A stretch of DNA of 28,384 nucleotides from Perkinsus olseni (taxonomy: Eukaryota; Perkinsozoa; Perkinsida). The translations under genes were made by a program, and so were the position numbers. Shown piece by piece: positions 1 through 9,378 of this stretch; positions within the stretch are counted from its first letter, which is position 1, and every line of letters starts with the position of its first letter. The notes under the pieces were generated by a model. It saw only the letters and a list, made by a program, of their open reading frames with translations. It was not told where the DNA came from and ran no database searches. Where the stretch lies: positions 1 to 28,384 of the forward strand of contig JABANN010000448.1 of assembly GCA_013115125.1 (NCBI GenBank), given 5' to 3'.

Positions 1-87
1 AATTGATTAACTCGGCAACAAACTTGTTGAGCAGGAACAAGTCTTAATCAGTGTACATTCCGTCATGGGAACTTCTGACAAAGGCCT

Positions 88-836
88 ATGACCGCCTTCG
101 CTTACGTTTTTTTACTCACATCAAGCCTGGTCTCGGTGGTGACGGCCATCCATTCTAGTAGGACAGAGGTACTCTTTATAATGTGTTGAGCTCGTGCAAT
201 TCAATTTACTTGGTCTTCAGGCTGACCTTTACTTGGTCCGTAAGAATTCTCAGGGGCTTACCGCAGACTCCGTCTCGAAGGTAGCAGCTGGGCACCATCA
301 CCAATCGAAATTTGATCTCTCAGATCTCCGGCAGATGCTCAATCGAAGCCTCTGGCGTCAGGCTTGTTATGGGCTATCTTCTGGATGACTATACGGTTAA
401 ATACACAATTGGTGAAGGGCATTCAAAGACGTCCATGTCATATTGGTGATTCACACGCGCCGTGCGGCGGCTGCACGCTTGCCGCACTACGATCGCTATC
501 ATCGGGTCTCTCTTTAGGGTGCTTCCCCGAGGAAGCGTTGAGATACTTTATTCGCGTGGCATCCGGGGAGTGCGAGTCGTAGGGGAGGCTGAAGATATTA
601 GAGACAGATTCCCTATTTTAATCCCGTTCGCTGATGTGGTAGACAATATCGTTGAAACATTCAAAGCCGGTATGAATGAAGCTCGATGCTCATGGCTGGT
701 CAATCACATTGAGACTCACGCGCCCGCTAGTTACAAGAATGTAGGCAGACGTTGGCTGAAGAAGTTTTTGGAGGGTAATGAAGAGGAAATTTTTGAGAAG
801 CTAAGCGAAGAAGGAGAACTTTTTCAGTATGAGTGA
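88..836 (+). CDS. Secreted tandem-family protein, copy 1 (three exons)
   Basis: Exons 88-168, 324-445 and 518-836 give about 173 aa. Exon 1 encodes MTAFAYVFLLTSSLVSVVTA followed by IHSSRTE, a classic signal peptide with likely cleavage after VTA, so the product should be secreted. The donor after 168 and acceptors at 323 and 517 are GT/AG, and the phases (0, then 2) close. Exon 3 holds the family core: NPF-like IPFADVV, MNEARCSW, then HIETHAPASY, then GRRWLKKF and an acidic tail ending FQYE. The same exon order and phases recur in the copies at 3134 and 5535, which is the main support for the model. I recognise no named domain; the charged C-terminal half looks helical. Copy 1 uses an exon-2 acceptor (after 323) a little upstream of where a simple alignment would put it, because that keeps the frame open. 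Confidence 0.72.
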
Positions 837-1420
837 TGAGGTAGATGAGGTAGATCCGAAATGAGTTGAGTATTATCTTTATCATGTTCATGTGTTGCTG
901 ATGTGCTGTGATGTTTATCAACGTCAGTGTCGTGTTGGAGTTCAACGACTGAGCTCAGAGAGCAGAGAGCTCAGAGAGCCCGGGCTCCGTCTTGCTGTGA
1001 GGGGTGATTACTACCATAATCTAATATGATATTTATCGGGATGTGATACTTCGATACTCAATGCATAACTCGATCTCAGACGAATTCCCGTCATGCTCGG
1101 TCGGAGCAACTCCGAGGTGGTTATAGGCGGCTACTACTAGTAACTTAGTTCCTTAAAGAAACTCAGGTGTAGTTATCTATGCAAGAGTAAGCTTAATGCT
1201 CGACGAATTCAGGAATAACGAATCAAATGTCAATTTTGTGTTCGAAATAAATGGTTCCTACAATTGGTCACCAATTATTGGTGGGAGAGTAAGAATACGG
1301 GCCCCTCATTGAGGGGAGATCTGACTTGATATTCCCGTCGACCAGAGTACGTAATATAATCATTAGAATGTAGTGTAGATTCTACACTAAAATGCACAGT
1401 GTACATGCGGAGAGGGGAAG
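837..1420. repeat. Spacer after copy 1, duplicated at 3894-4420
   Basis: No gene is evident. The stretch matches the spacer behind copy 2: both start with a run close to ATGTTCATG-GTTGCTGATG and continue through GTGCTGTGATGTTTAT, a direct TCATGCTCGGTCGGAGCA block, and a TTGATATTCCCGTCGA block near 1327 and 4367. This shows that the duplication unit includes the 3' flank as well as the coding exons. A short palindrome, AGTGTAGA/TCTACACT, lies at about 1371-1388 and is not obvious in the second spacer. Confidence 0.7.
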
Positions 1421-2149
1421 CAAATGCGCGTCGCACACATCACAGGAAGGGCCAATTGTCAGAATTACTGGAATCCTGGAAGCCAGGCTGACTCAGGAAC
1501 TGTGATTCATGGGAGCCTCTGAGAAATGCGGTGGCGACATGTCATTTCGGACATGGACAGCCGCAGTAGCACTCAAATGCGGATGCCCCCACGTGGTAGT
1601 CCATCATGCTTGACCGCACTCTCGGCTATAAGAAGGACATAAGCCCGTCCGCCAAGAGCGTGGGAGAAGTTAAGCGACTGATTAGGGAATGAAGGCTTTG
1701 TTATAAAGCCATAACCCAAGAGAGCTCGTGCGGGCTCAACCGCGTTAGAACAAGCGGGGGAATTACGGTCGAGCGCGCGCCAATCGCCCGTGCTCGTGAT
1801 CGACCTCTCTCATCCTTCCGCGATCCAGATGCCTGGCATCTGATGCCACATTCATTGTCCTTCCGGGGACAAAGGGAGGCTGTCCACCTTGGCCTGATCA
1901 GCCAAGACGAACTTTTGCGTTTACATGCCGATATACTAGCAGCACGAGTACTACTCGTCGAGTAGACATCGAGTGATACTGTAGCGGCTGCAGCATCACT
2001 CGATCGTTGAGCGAATCGATTCGAGTCTCGATGTCTAACTGAACCCGGACCGGATTACCCGCTCGACCATTCGACTGCTCCCTTTTTGCCGGAAGATAGT
2101 GTAGACAGCTGAGACTCTCAACCAACATTTTTCCCAAACGTTTGTTGAT
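1421..2149. other. Spacer with diverged upstream-region duplicates
   Basis: I see no convincing gene. Bases around 1560-1635 resemble 5138-5205 in direct orientation (GACAGCCGCAGTAGC versus AACAGCCGCAGTCGC, then similar text). Bases 1764-1806 resemble the reverse complement of 5444-5486 (shared core CTCGTGATCGACCTC). The region upstream of the decayed copy and of copy 3 therefore came from a common unit that has since been partly inverted. Confidence 0.5.
1968..2004. repeat. Hairpin-forming inverted repeat
   Basis: The left arm ATCGAGTGATACTG (1968-1981) pairs with CAGCATCACTCGAT (1991-2004) over 14 bp with a single wobble/mismatch and a 9-nt loop. It lies in the spacer before the decayed family copy. 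A related half-site, CATCGAGCGATGCTGTAGCG, occurs near 5312, upstream of copy 3, so the arm was part of the duplicated unit. Confidence 0.6.
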
Positions 2150-2326
2150 CAACAGCTCCGTTCCTAGCCTACCCACTGTAATGGCCATACACTCCAGTAG
2201 GCGACCTGAGCTCATCATGAGCACTGCAATGCAATAATTCGCACTGCGGTCATTATTATGTCTTCGCAGATGTACTACGACAATGAGAGCTGCTACAAAC
2301 GTTATCCAGGCGACGTTCTATCATCG
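2150..2326 (+). pseudogene. Decayed copy of the secreted tandem family
   Basis: Around 2150-2210 the frame reads a signal-peptide end like its neighbours (NSSVPSLPTVMAIHSSRRPE), matching the TAIHSSRTE of copy 1. No initiator Met is visible and the expected GT donor is CT here. The following intron text (ATCATGAGCACTGCAATGCAATAA) resembles the intron of copy 3. An acceptor TTCGCAG then precedes MYYDNESCYKRYPGD, clearly the exon-2 start seen in copy 3 (MYSDNKSCYKHYPGG). Homology stops near 2326, where a tRNA-Ser-like sequence begins, and no third exon follows. It is a broken relic, probably non-functional; the tRNA-like insertion or recombination may have removed the rest. Confidence 0.65.
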
Positions 2327-2327
2327 T

Positions 2328-2403
2328 GTCCGGTTACCGGGGGCTCGGCCGCTGAGCCTAGTGGATTTCGAGTCCACCTCCTTAACCACTCGGACACGCT
2401 GTC
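2328..2403 (-). tRNA. tRNA-Ser(CGA)-like sequence, 3' part diverged
   Basis: Read on the minus strand it starts GACAGCG, then TGTCCGAGTGGTTAAGG (acceptor 5' strand plus serine-type D arm). The anticodon arm is GTGGA-CTCGAAA-TCCAC, giving anticodon CGA, and a long variable arm follows, as in serine tRNAs. The T arm and 3' acceptor do not match: where the copies at 28 kb have GGTTCGAATCC, this one has CCGGTAACCGG, and the acceptor does not pair with GACAGCG. It looks like a truncated or chimeric tRNA-Ser copy rather than a working gene. It abuts the end of the decayed family copy. Confidence 0.6.
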
Positions 2404-3133
2404 TGGCTTGGATCGCGGCCGGGCTAGTACGAAGCGGATTCCGGTCATGATGATCATGATGGTGTCATCGCGTTGAGATAATGAGGGCAATCATTGCCCG
2501 GCAATAAGTGATAGCATTTTGGGGACGTGCTGGATTCTACGGTTTCAGATAATTTACTGGGGCGAGCGAGACTCGATTTGATTTTTATATATGCTTTTCT
2601 CCATACTTGATTACATTAGGCTACCAACCGTAGTAAATGACAGGAAATAAGAAAAACGCGTTCTGCTATAATTTTCTGGAAGGGTTAAGTTTGCACGGGT
2701 TCAGAAGGGATTGGTTAGGTTTTGGACAGCGCGGAGTTTTGTGATAAAACTGCCGCGCGCCGCGCGGATATTTGCAATAAAACTTTTATTGCACATATTC
2801 GAGCGGCAAATAATCTTCCGAGTGGGGAGGTTTCTTCCCGAGTTTTGGGCTTGTTCACGTGGGTGCACTTGAACCTTAAGAAATGTGACCCACACTGCGA
2901 ATGTACATGGAGTACCAACCCGACCACAAAAATGCATGGAAACTTGGGAATACACCACTTGGGCTCAGAACCCGGCTAGTCTTTCTTGGTCTCGGAGCCC
3001 GGAAACGAAAGGCGCTTCGATAGGTCCCACTGGGACCGTCCCAGGTTTGATCCTGGTAGCGTGAATTTCAAATGAACAAGTACAAAGTGGGAACCTTTGT
3101 CGTTCGCAGATTCGTTTTTCTAAACGCTCCCCT
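2404..3133. other. Spacer with stacked hairpins, no gene seen
   Basis: Bases 2404-2450 resemble the flank of the tRNA-like sequence at 28248 (both continue with a CTGG/CTAG-CTTGGA-like run and a GGCTGG/GGGCTAG block). Three adjacent hairpins lie at 2735-2793 (separate entry). A weak tRNA T-arm-like CCAGGTTTGATCCTGG sits at 3041-3056. Open frames on both strands at 2700-2980 overlap these palindromes and mirror each other, so I do not call them genes. Confidence 0.45.
2735..2793. repeat. Three consecutive hairpins, the last with AATAAA on both strands
   Basis: AGTTTT(2735-2740)/AAAACT(2746-2751), CCGCGCG(2753-2759)/CGCGCGG(2761-2767) and TGCAATAAAA(2773-2782)/TTTTATTGCA(2784-2793) follow one another with almost no spacing. 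The third palindrome places an AATAAA hexamer on each strand, so it could act as a two-way poly(A) signal or simply be a cruciform-prone site. The arms are exact. Confidence 0.75.
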
Positions 3134-3893
3134 ATGAAGCCCTTCGCTTACGTCTTTTTATTCACATCTAGCCTTATCTCGGCGATGGCCATCCATTCTA
3201 CCAGGACCAAGGTAGTCCTGAAGACGTGTTGATTGTGGACAATTCATACCGACTGTCCTTCAGACTGACCATAAGGATTCTGAAGGGCCAAGCGAGATGC
3301 CTGACCCGACGGGAGGCTCGAACGTACAGGATCGGCAGCATCACCATTCGAAGTGGTATCTCTCAGATGCACGCTGATTCGGATGGTTGCTTAGTGGATG
3401 ACTCCCATGGCGGCTCGCTTCACATGATCCATATGAAGATCGGTGGTTATTCAGTCCAGTACATACTCCATGGAAGCCGTTCACGTAAATCCGTGGAATA
3501 TTGGTGATACTCCTGCCAGGCTGCTGTAAACAGTAACTGATTACGCTCATCGGGTCTGTCTTTAGGATGAAGCCCGAAGGGACGGCTGTGCTACAGTATA
3601 TGCGTGACAACGAGGGAGCGAAGTTCGAGGGGCCAACTGAAGAAATCAACAGGAAATTCTTCAAGTTCAACCCGTTCGCTAATTTGGGAGATATAATCGT
3701 ACAAAAATTCGAAGCCGGTATGAATAGGACTGAATGCTCATGGTTGCTCAACTACATCGAGACCAACCCCGCCGCCGGTTACGAGAAATGGGGGAGAGGT
3801 TGGCTGAGGAAGTTCGTGGAGAGTAATAGGAAAGAAGCATTGAAGAAGCTGCGCAAAGAGGGGGAAGTTATGTTCTATGATGAGGAAGGTTAA
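3134..3893 (+). CDS. Secreted tandem-family protein, copy 2 (three exons)
   Basis: Exons 3134-3211, 3367-3503 and 3566-3893 give about 180 aa. Exon 1 reads MKPFAYVFLFTSSLISAMA then IHSTRTK, a signal peptide nearly identical in layout to copy 1. Exon 2 starts MHADSDGC and ends KSVEYW. The conserved turn GGYSV matches copy 3, and the end SVEYW matches SMSYW of copy 1. Exon 3 runs MKPEGTAVLQYM, FNPFANLGD, MNRTECSW, YIETNPAAGYEKWGRGWL, RKF and ends FYDEEG. Both introns (155 and 62 nt) are GT-AG and the phases (0, 2) equal those of the other copies. The product is likely secreted; its function is unknown. The single Cys next to the MN motif is kept in all copies. Confidence 0.78.
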
Positions 3894-5534
3894 GTGTGAG
3901 AGGACAATTATCTTTATCATGTTCATGAGTTGCTGATGTGCTGTGATGTTTATTAACGTCAGTGTCGTGTTGAAGTCCAACAGCTCTGCGAACATATCAG
4001 ACGGTTCCACCTTATTTGGCAAGGCTTGTTGTGAGGGGTGATTATGACAACAATGATTGTGGAGCAATCCAAGATAATAAAGATGACTAAACATTTTAGG
4101 AAACGCGATGTGATACCCCAAATCGGAGTCTCTGATACTCAATGCGTCACTCGAGCTCAGACGGTTTTCCGTCATGCTCGGTCGGAGCAGCTCGGAGGTG
4201 GTTGCATGCGGCAACTACTAGTAACTTATTCCTCAAAGGAACTTAAGTGTAGCTATACAAGCGAGAAACGGTTCAGTCCTCGACGGGCTCAGGAATTACA
4301 AATCAGATGCTACTTTGTGTTCGAGAAGGGTGATTACTACAATTTGTCGAATAAAGAGATTTGACTTGATATTCCCGTCGAACAGAGTACATTCCCGAAG
4401 AGAAAGCAAACACGCGTCGCGCGCATGGCTAATTTGACAGTTGAGTCGTCGGGATTCGCCGCAGTTCCGGCACTTCAATTGCTTAACTGCGACGAGCCTT
4501 TATGTCTACCCGATGCGCGGCTGCCTCCGCCACATCGCGCATCCCCCCCAGAAACATTCGCGGAGTGGAGGTAGGATACTAGGGACTACCGACTTCGCCC
4601 AGATTAACGTATAGAGTGTAGCAGCTCTCCCATGTCCTGCTGAACAATAATGGCCACCAAGTTGGTGGCACCAACCACTAGATGGCAGCAAGCACAGGCC
4701 AGTCATTCCGTTGCACAGTCTGCATGGCCTATGCGCTGATCACACTCCTAAACTGTGCATCATGGGAGTTTCGAGGTCGAGTCTCTCAGAGACCCTGCAG
4801 AGCCTCTCTGAGATTGCCGCTGCTTCATGATACCGAAATTTGGTGACACCAAATTGGTGTGTCACTAATTCACCAAATTTCGATGCAAGGTCGGTGACAC
4901 TACGTCTGACACAGTGTCTTAACATGGGGTGTATTGTGGTGTTAGTATGGAATCGTGTTGTGAGTCAAGTCGTAATAGTGAGCTGAAAAAGTAATGGAGC
5001 AAGTGGGGAAAAGCTCGAAAAAGGCTACCCAGTAAACGTGGTATCGCGGCACTCCGGTCGGAGTCCATCTGAGACCTCTCAAAATCGCTGCCTTCGCCGA
5101 AGCCTCGAATACACTCAGAAAGTCGGTGGCGGCATTAACAGCCGCAGTCGCGCTCGAATACGGATGTCCCTCATGGCAATCCGCCATGCGTAACCGCACC
5201 CTTGCCTGGAATAAGGTTGGCAGTCGAATGGTGGACCTAAGTTCGGGAGCTGAACTTCAATTAGATCGACGAGAGGAAACGCTCACTCGCTTTCCCAAGG
5301 CTCGACGTAACATCGAGCGATGCTGTAGCGACACGTAGATGTTACAGTTGGTCTCCGCACATGCGGCCAAGCTGAACAGCTGAGGCTTCGCTTTGCCTCT
5401 GGGAGGAAAGCGAATATGAAGTTAGGGTCGCCGAAGGATTAAAGAGGTCGATCACGAGGACGGGCGAATGATGCGCGCTCGAACACACTTTTCCTGCCCG
5501 AATGAGGTTGAACCCGCACGATCTCTCCTGCGTT
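3894..5534. other. Long spacer between copies 2 and 3
   Basis: The first 530 nt repeat the spacer behind copy 1. From about 4420 to 5534 I see no convincing exon. It holds the inverted repeat at 4834-4882 and, at 5100-5500, text shared with 1550-1800. Open frames on opposite strands at 4942-5340 overlap each other and neither shows splice partners; one could be an old coding fragment carried in the repeat unit. Confidence 0.45.
4834..4882. repeat. Nested inverted repeat
   Basis: CGAAATTTGGTGA (4834-4846) and TCACCAAATTTCG (4870-4882) are exact complements. Between them a second palindrome, CACCAAATTGGTG (4848-4860), reuses the same core. The nesting suggests a miniature foldback element or a site grown by repeated inversion. 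I see no target-site duplication. Confidence 0.65.
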
Positions 5535-6286
5535 ATGGCTCCACTCGCTTACTCTGTTCTGTTGGCTGTCCCTGGGTTAGCCACTACGCCGTGGAAGCAG
5601 TCTAAAAAGCACCCTGAGGTAATCATGAGCATAACTTGCAATGGCGGCAATGCAATAACGCGCATTATGATCATTTCATGTCTTTTGTAAAGACTCTTTA
5701 CAGATGTACTCCGACAATAAGAGCTGCTACAAGCATTATCCTGGCGGCACGCTCTCCTTGGATAGAGTTTATAACGGAGGTTATTCCGTGTCACTCACGG
5801 CTGACAGCGATAGACACCATACGTTTGTGGACTATTTGTAATCCTTGGCCAGTGACCGAAGGATTCCCGCAAGTATGCTTACGATCCCAATCATATGATG
5901 TCGTTTTCAGTGTGACTCCGGAAAAGAGAGCGACTCTTGAGTACTTGACAGGCGAGAAGGCGCCGCCAGGCCAGGAATACATGATTGGAACGAAGGTCGA
6001 GGGGCCGTATGACGAGATCAAGAAGGAGTTCTTCGAGTACAATCCATTCGCTCACCTCATGGATGCAATCATGGGAAAACTGAACTCCCATATGAACGAG
6101 TCTAAATGCTCATCCCTATTCAAACACATTGAAAAGACTCCTCCTGCCGGATACGAGGCGTCGGACGGGCGTTGGCTCTATAAGTTCGTTGAGGATAAGA
6201 AGGATAAAGCATTGAAGGTCCTGGAGCGGAGCCCCCGGGCAAAGGGTTTGTACCTCGATGATGATCCGTCCTCAGCGTTTGATTGA
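5535..6286 (+). CDS. Secreted tandem-family protein, copy 3 (three exons)
   Basis: Exons 5535-5618, 5704-5837 and 5911-6286 give about 197 aa. The start chosen is the ATG of MAPLAYSVLLAVPGLA, which aligns with the other signal peptides; an in-frame ATG at 5502 would add 11 residues and spoil that. Exon 2 reads MYSDNKSCYKHYPGGTL, GGYSV, FVDY. Exon 3 reads VTPEKRATLEYL, KVEGPYDEIKKEFFEYNPF, MNESKCSS, HIEKTPPAGYEA, GRWLYKF, and a longer tail ending SSAFD. Introns of 85 and 73 nt are GT-AG with phases 0 and 2, as in copies 1 and 2. It is the longest and most confidently read copy. Secretion is predicted from the N-terminus; the function is unknown. Confidence 0.8.
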
Positions 6287-6425
6287 TGTTTATGCGATGT
6301 TTTTGATGTTTACACGATGCTGTCAATGATGTTTACGTGATGCTAACGTCTCACTTCCGGGTTGAAGTCAGCAACTGAACTTCACTTACCGAAACCAGTG
6401 CCCGCTGAGTCCGTGTGGCCCGCCG

Positions 6426-7322
6426 ATGAATTTTTCACAGTTTTCGAGCATAATCATCTGTCTGAGAAATCAGCAGTTGGTGACCATTTGCATGTTTACA
6501 TTTAGTGCCCTGAACTCGCTGTCCGTGGTATTGTTCCCTGCCCAGCAGGCGACTTCCATTCCACAAGACTCCGGCAGCAGCAGATTCTCGTCGGATGGAA
6601 GCCGCCGAAGTTTCGTAAAGTACAAGCACTGCTTGTATAAACTGTCAGTCTTTGAAAGACTGTCTTTCATATGCTCCAGGGTCCCAGAACAAGTAGCTTT
6701 CCTCACCCGGAAATTCCGGGTTCCTCAGTGAGGATTTTGTGCAAATTCTACGGTGCAATAGAAGAATAAATGGTGGCAAAATAATCACCGATGACTTGCG
6801 ATCCAAGCGCAACTGTTGTTGCCCGCCACGACTCGCGATTTTCTCGAAGGCGACTCGACTTAGTCGAGCTTGCAAACAACCGAAGCGCGTGAGGAGTAGC
6901 GACAATTCCAGTACAAGTGGTTCAGTTGAGACCCTAAACTTGAGTGTGGGCTGCTCGTTGAAAGGAGCCGTATAAGATCAGGCAAAAACAGTAACTCATT
7001 AGGCAGCCCCAGGAGCTCGCTTGGAGCGAGTCACACCAGTCCCACTGGGCCGATACCGCTACTATCAGTTGTCATCGACAGCCTGTCGAGCTTCGTTGCA
7101 CATCTTAAACGAGTGTTTCGAGCCGTAGTTCGTCATACACTGTCAGAAAGTGAGGTCACAAAGCGAGTGCCGCTCGCTCAAGCTACGAACCACTCAGAAG
7201 TCCGAGCTGGATGAGATGAGTTCGCTGATATTCAAGAGGGTATCTAAGTTTCACTCAGACGGCTCCGTGCGAGAGCAGTTGCGCGCAAATCCCTCGGGTG
7301 CACTACCTATAATCGAGAGATA
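6426..7322 (+). CDS. Split gene with a hydrophobic N-terminus, unrecognised
   Basis: The first exon (6426 or 6492 to about 6728) contains MFTFSALNSLSVVLFPAQQA, a plausible signal peptide or anchor, and runs to FRVP before a GTGAGG donor at 6729. Middle exons are uncertain. One stretch, 7003-7149, reads SSLGASHTSPTGPIPLLSVV then VFRAVVRHTLSESE. A 43-nt GTCAC...CAG intron then joins in phase 0 to KSELDEMSSLIFKRVSKF and a terminal ALPIIER stop at 7320-7322. I recognise no domain. A good-looking frame on the minus strand at 6470-6706 is treated as an antisense shadow because the plus strand has the start codon, hydrophobic leader and strong donor. Exon borders between 6729 and 7000 are unresolved. 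Confidence 0.5.
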
Positions 7323-7559
7323 AGCGCGAAGCAAGACAAGTTGATGGGCGATCTCGCCATGACGTCAAGATTACGACTGGTCTAGAAACACAACAGCAAC
7401 ACATAATCACAACCACTATGAAGGGAAGACTACATGCTGTCGCACAACTATAGCCGCGAAGACTACTCGTCATTAACGACGAAATAAAAGATACTCGGCA
7501 GAGGACCGCATTCAGGCAGACACATGGGGATCACCATGAATCGTGGGAAAGGCAGTAAT
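7323..7559. other. Short intergenic stretch
   Basis: Between the stop of the plus-strand gene and the 3' end of the minus-strand gene. I see no exon, hairpin or repeat here beyond common short words. Confidence 0.4.
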
Positions 7560-9146
7560 AGATCACTTCAAGAGATGCCGTACCCCTGAAGAAGCTGGGA
7601 AGGCACCTTCTGTTCCACCCTGACACACAGACAGCAGACCTAGACGGTATGTGCAAATGCGCCACGTAAATCAATTCGACATCATCACGAGGCTTACAGT
7701 GGCCTACCTCTCTGTGACGCAGTTGCTCGGTCGCTCTTGCCGTCGCATCGTCACCCATGCCAGCGTTGGTCACGATTATCTGAGGACACAGTGCTTTGTA
7801 GCGAACCCTGGAGAGCGTGAGGTCTTACTCGCTCGGCTCTAATGTACTTGCCCCAATCTTGTTGATTGAACCGAAGTTCTCGAGCATTCACGATGCGATG
7901 AATACACTTCGACGAGGGGTCATAGTGCCTAATGGAACGACCCTCACCCGATCAGACAGATGCCAACGCCTACGGATGCTCGGTGAAATTCTGGGCCGAA
8001 GTTGGCACCGTACAGACTGGGGACTCGCCCGGGGAGAATCTGAGCTGTTCAGCCCAGAATGCTGTCTGAAAACGAACGAAGTATTCTCCGTACGCGAGAA
8101 TCCAGGAGAGAAGCGAAGGCCTGGGGGAAGTCACTTACCGTCATCTTCCCACTGCGTATAGGGCTACGAGGGGCCGGGGCGAACCTTCGGCGTTGCCTCC
8201 GCTCACGGTACCTGGGGATTCTCGATAGCCTGACGGAGTCGTTGCTCTCGTTACCTACCGCGGCCCCTCTTCAGTGCCTTCCCATGAGTATCTTAGCGGT
8301 GTCACTTTCTTCGAACGGTCTAGGAATCTGAACATCACAAAGTTGGAGAGAAGCTGGTAGGCCAAGAAAATTCTCACTTGTTAAGATTGGGCTGGAATGT
8401 ACACTCTTGCTCCAACTCCGATTGCTCTTGGTTCCGCTCTCTCTCCTCGAAGGACGTGTTGAGAATGCACTTGGAATGACCAGGGGATAAAGGAGGGTGG
8501 GCTCTGAGTACAGGACAAGACGACATCGATGCATCGGAAATATTTCAAGCGGCAGAGCGTCAACTCAGAGTGTGGTACGATATACTGAATGAAGTAATAA
8601 ACGCATTGTGAGCAGATATTCCCTCAGCTGTCGAGAGAAGCTCACCCGGGAGAGATCTCGGCGGCAGCAGCAGAGCAGCTGTTTCCGTGAGCACCGTCCC
8701 TGACACCATGCTCCATCCCTCGCTCCCGCATGCCTCTCCTGTAGTTGGAGGGTTGGGGAGGGAGGCCTTTCCATCTGTTTATCTTGGGCCTGATCAGATA
8801 GCGAGAAAAGCATCACAAGATCCGCAACGAATCAGAGGACGGACATGAAACGGCTGAGAATAGATGACAAATCATCGATAAATTTCACATGGTGAACTAC
8901 GACTTTCCCAGGGGAGCGAAATTAGCTCGGGAACGATAGTACCAAACCGATTATCATTCTGATGCCACTGGCTTCGGCTCCGGTGCGTTTCAGCAGCCCA
9001 CACGATAAGCGACTTTCTCCCTTACTTGAAGGTGCATTCCCTCCGCTCGATCTGCTCAATTTCCTTCTGACGCTTCTCGACAGCTTTTATCCTGTTCTCC
9101 TCCCGCTGTTGGAGTTGGGCTTCCAACCTCAAATGGAAATTCGAAA
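7560..9146 (-). CDS. Coiled-coil protein with ECTF-x-P repeats (minus strand)
   Basis: Exons at 9026-9146, 8646-8789 and 8378-8503 join in closing phases. The first is a charged coiled coil (LRLEAQLQQREENRIKAVEK, RQKEIEQIERR) ending in ECTFK and continuing PKINRW. The third has FEERERNQEQSELEQECTFQ then PNLNK. ECTF-x-P-x-[IL]-N repeats after Glu/Arg-rich helices are typical, as far as I recall, of cytoskeletal or ciliary proteins of protists; I name no family. Further exons appear to follow (8255-8327; 8045-8145 region with a GTAAGT donor; a Ser/Pro/Arg-rich exon at about 7920-8070; and 7700-7773 with MGDDATARATEQLRHRE), with less certain borders. The upstream end is open: the 5' exon before 9146 is missing or lies in the gene at 9379-10530, so the two may be one gene. 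Confidence 0.62.
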
Positions 9147-9149
9147 CTG

Positions 9150-9378
9150 ACACAGGGGCCCCGTCAATACCATGGTACAACCTAAGATGCCCCTCACGGA
9201 TACCAACAGGTATTTTACTCAGTAGTCTAATTAGTAATATTCAAGTACTGAAGCTGTGACTGAAGTTACCGTTAGTAGTGAAGTTACTGATTATACACAT
9301 CATAATAATATTATTATATTAATTATAATAGAACGAGCTGAAAATCCGAGGGCATCCACCACCCAGAAAAAGAACAAG
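9150..9378. other. AT-rich stretch between two minus-strand gene parts
   Basis: Contains an AT-rich run at about 9299-9330 (ATAATAATATTATTATATTA) and GTTACT/AGTTAC-type short repeats around 9262-9290. If the neighbouring minus-strand blocks belong to one gene this is an intron; otherwise it is a spacer. No exon is visible. Confidence 0.4.

Noticed and set aside
2701-2979. Overlapping plus and minus frames of 70-85 codons
   Set aside because: They mirror each other across palindromes, which makes both strands open by symmetry; no splice partners or homology.
3041-3056. CCAGGTTTGATCCTGG as a tRNA T arm
   Set aside because: The loop is one base short, the B-box is imperfect and no tRNA body surrounds it.
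6470-6706. Minus-strand frame with Cys and Trp residues
   Set aside because: The plus strand has a start codon, hydrophobic leader and a strong GTGAGG donor over the same bases.
7931-8068. Plus-strand frame MERPSPDQTDANAYGC and following
   Set aside because: A minus-strand reading here has a GTAAGT donor and TTTTCAG acceptor and fits the coiled-coil gene better, though the plus frame is not excluded.
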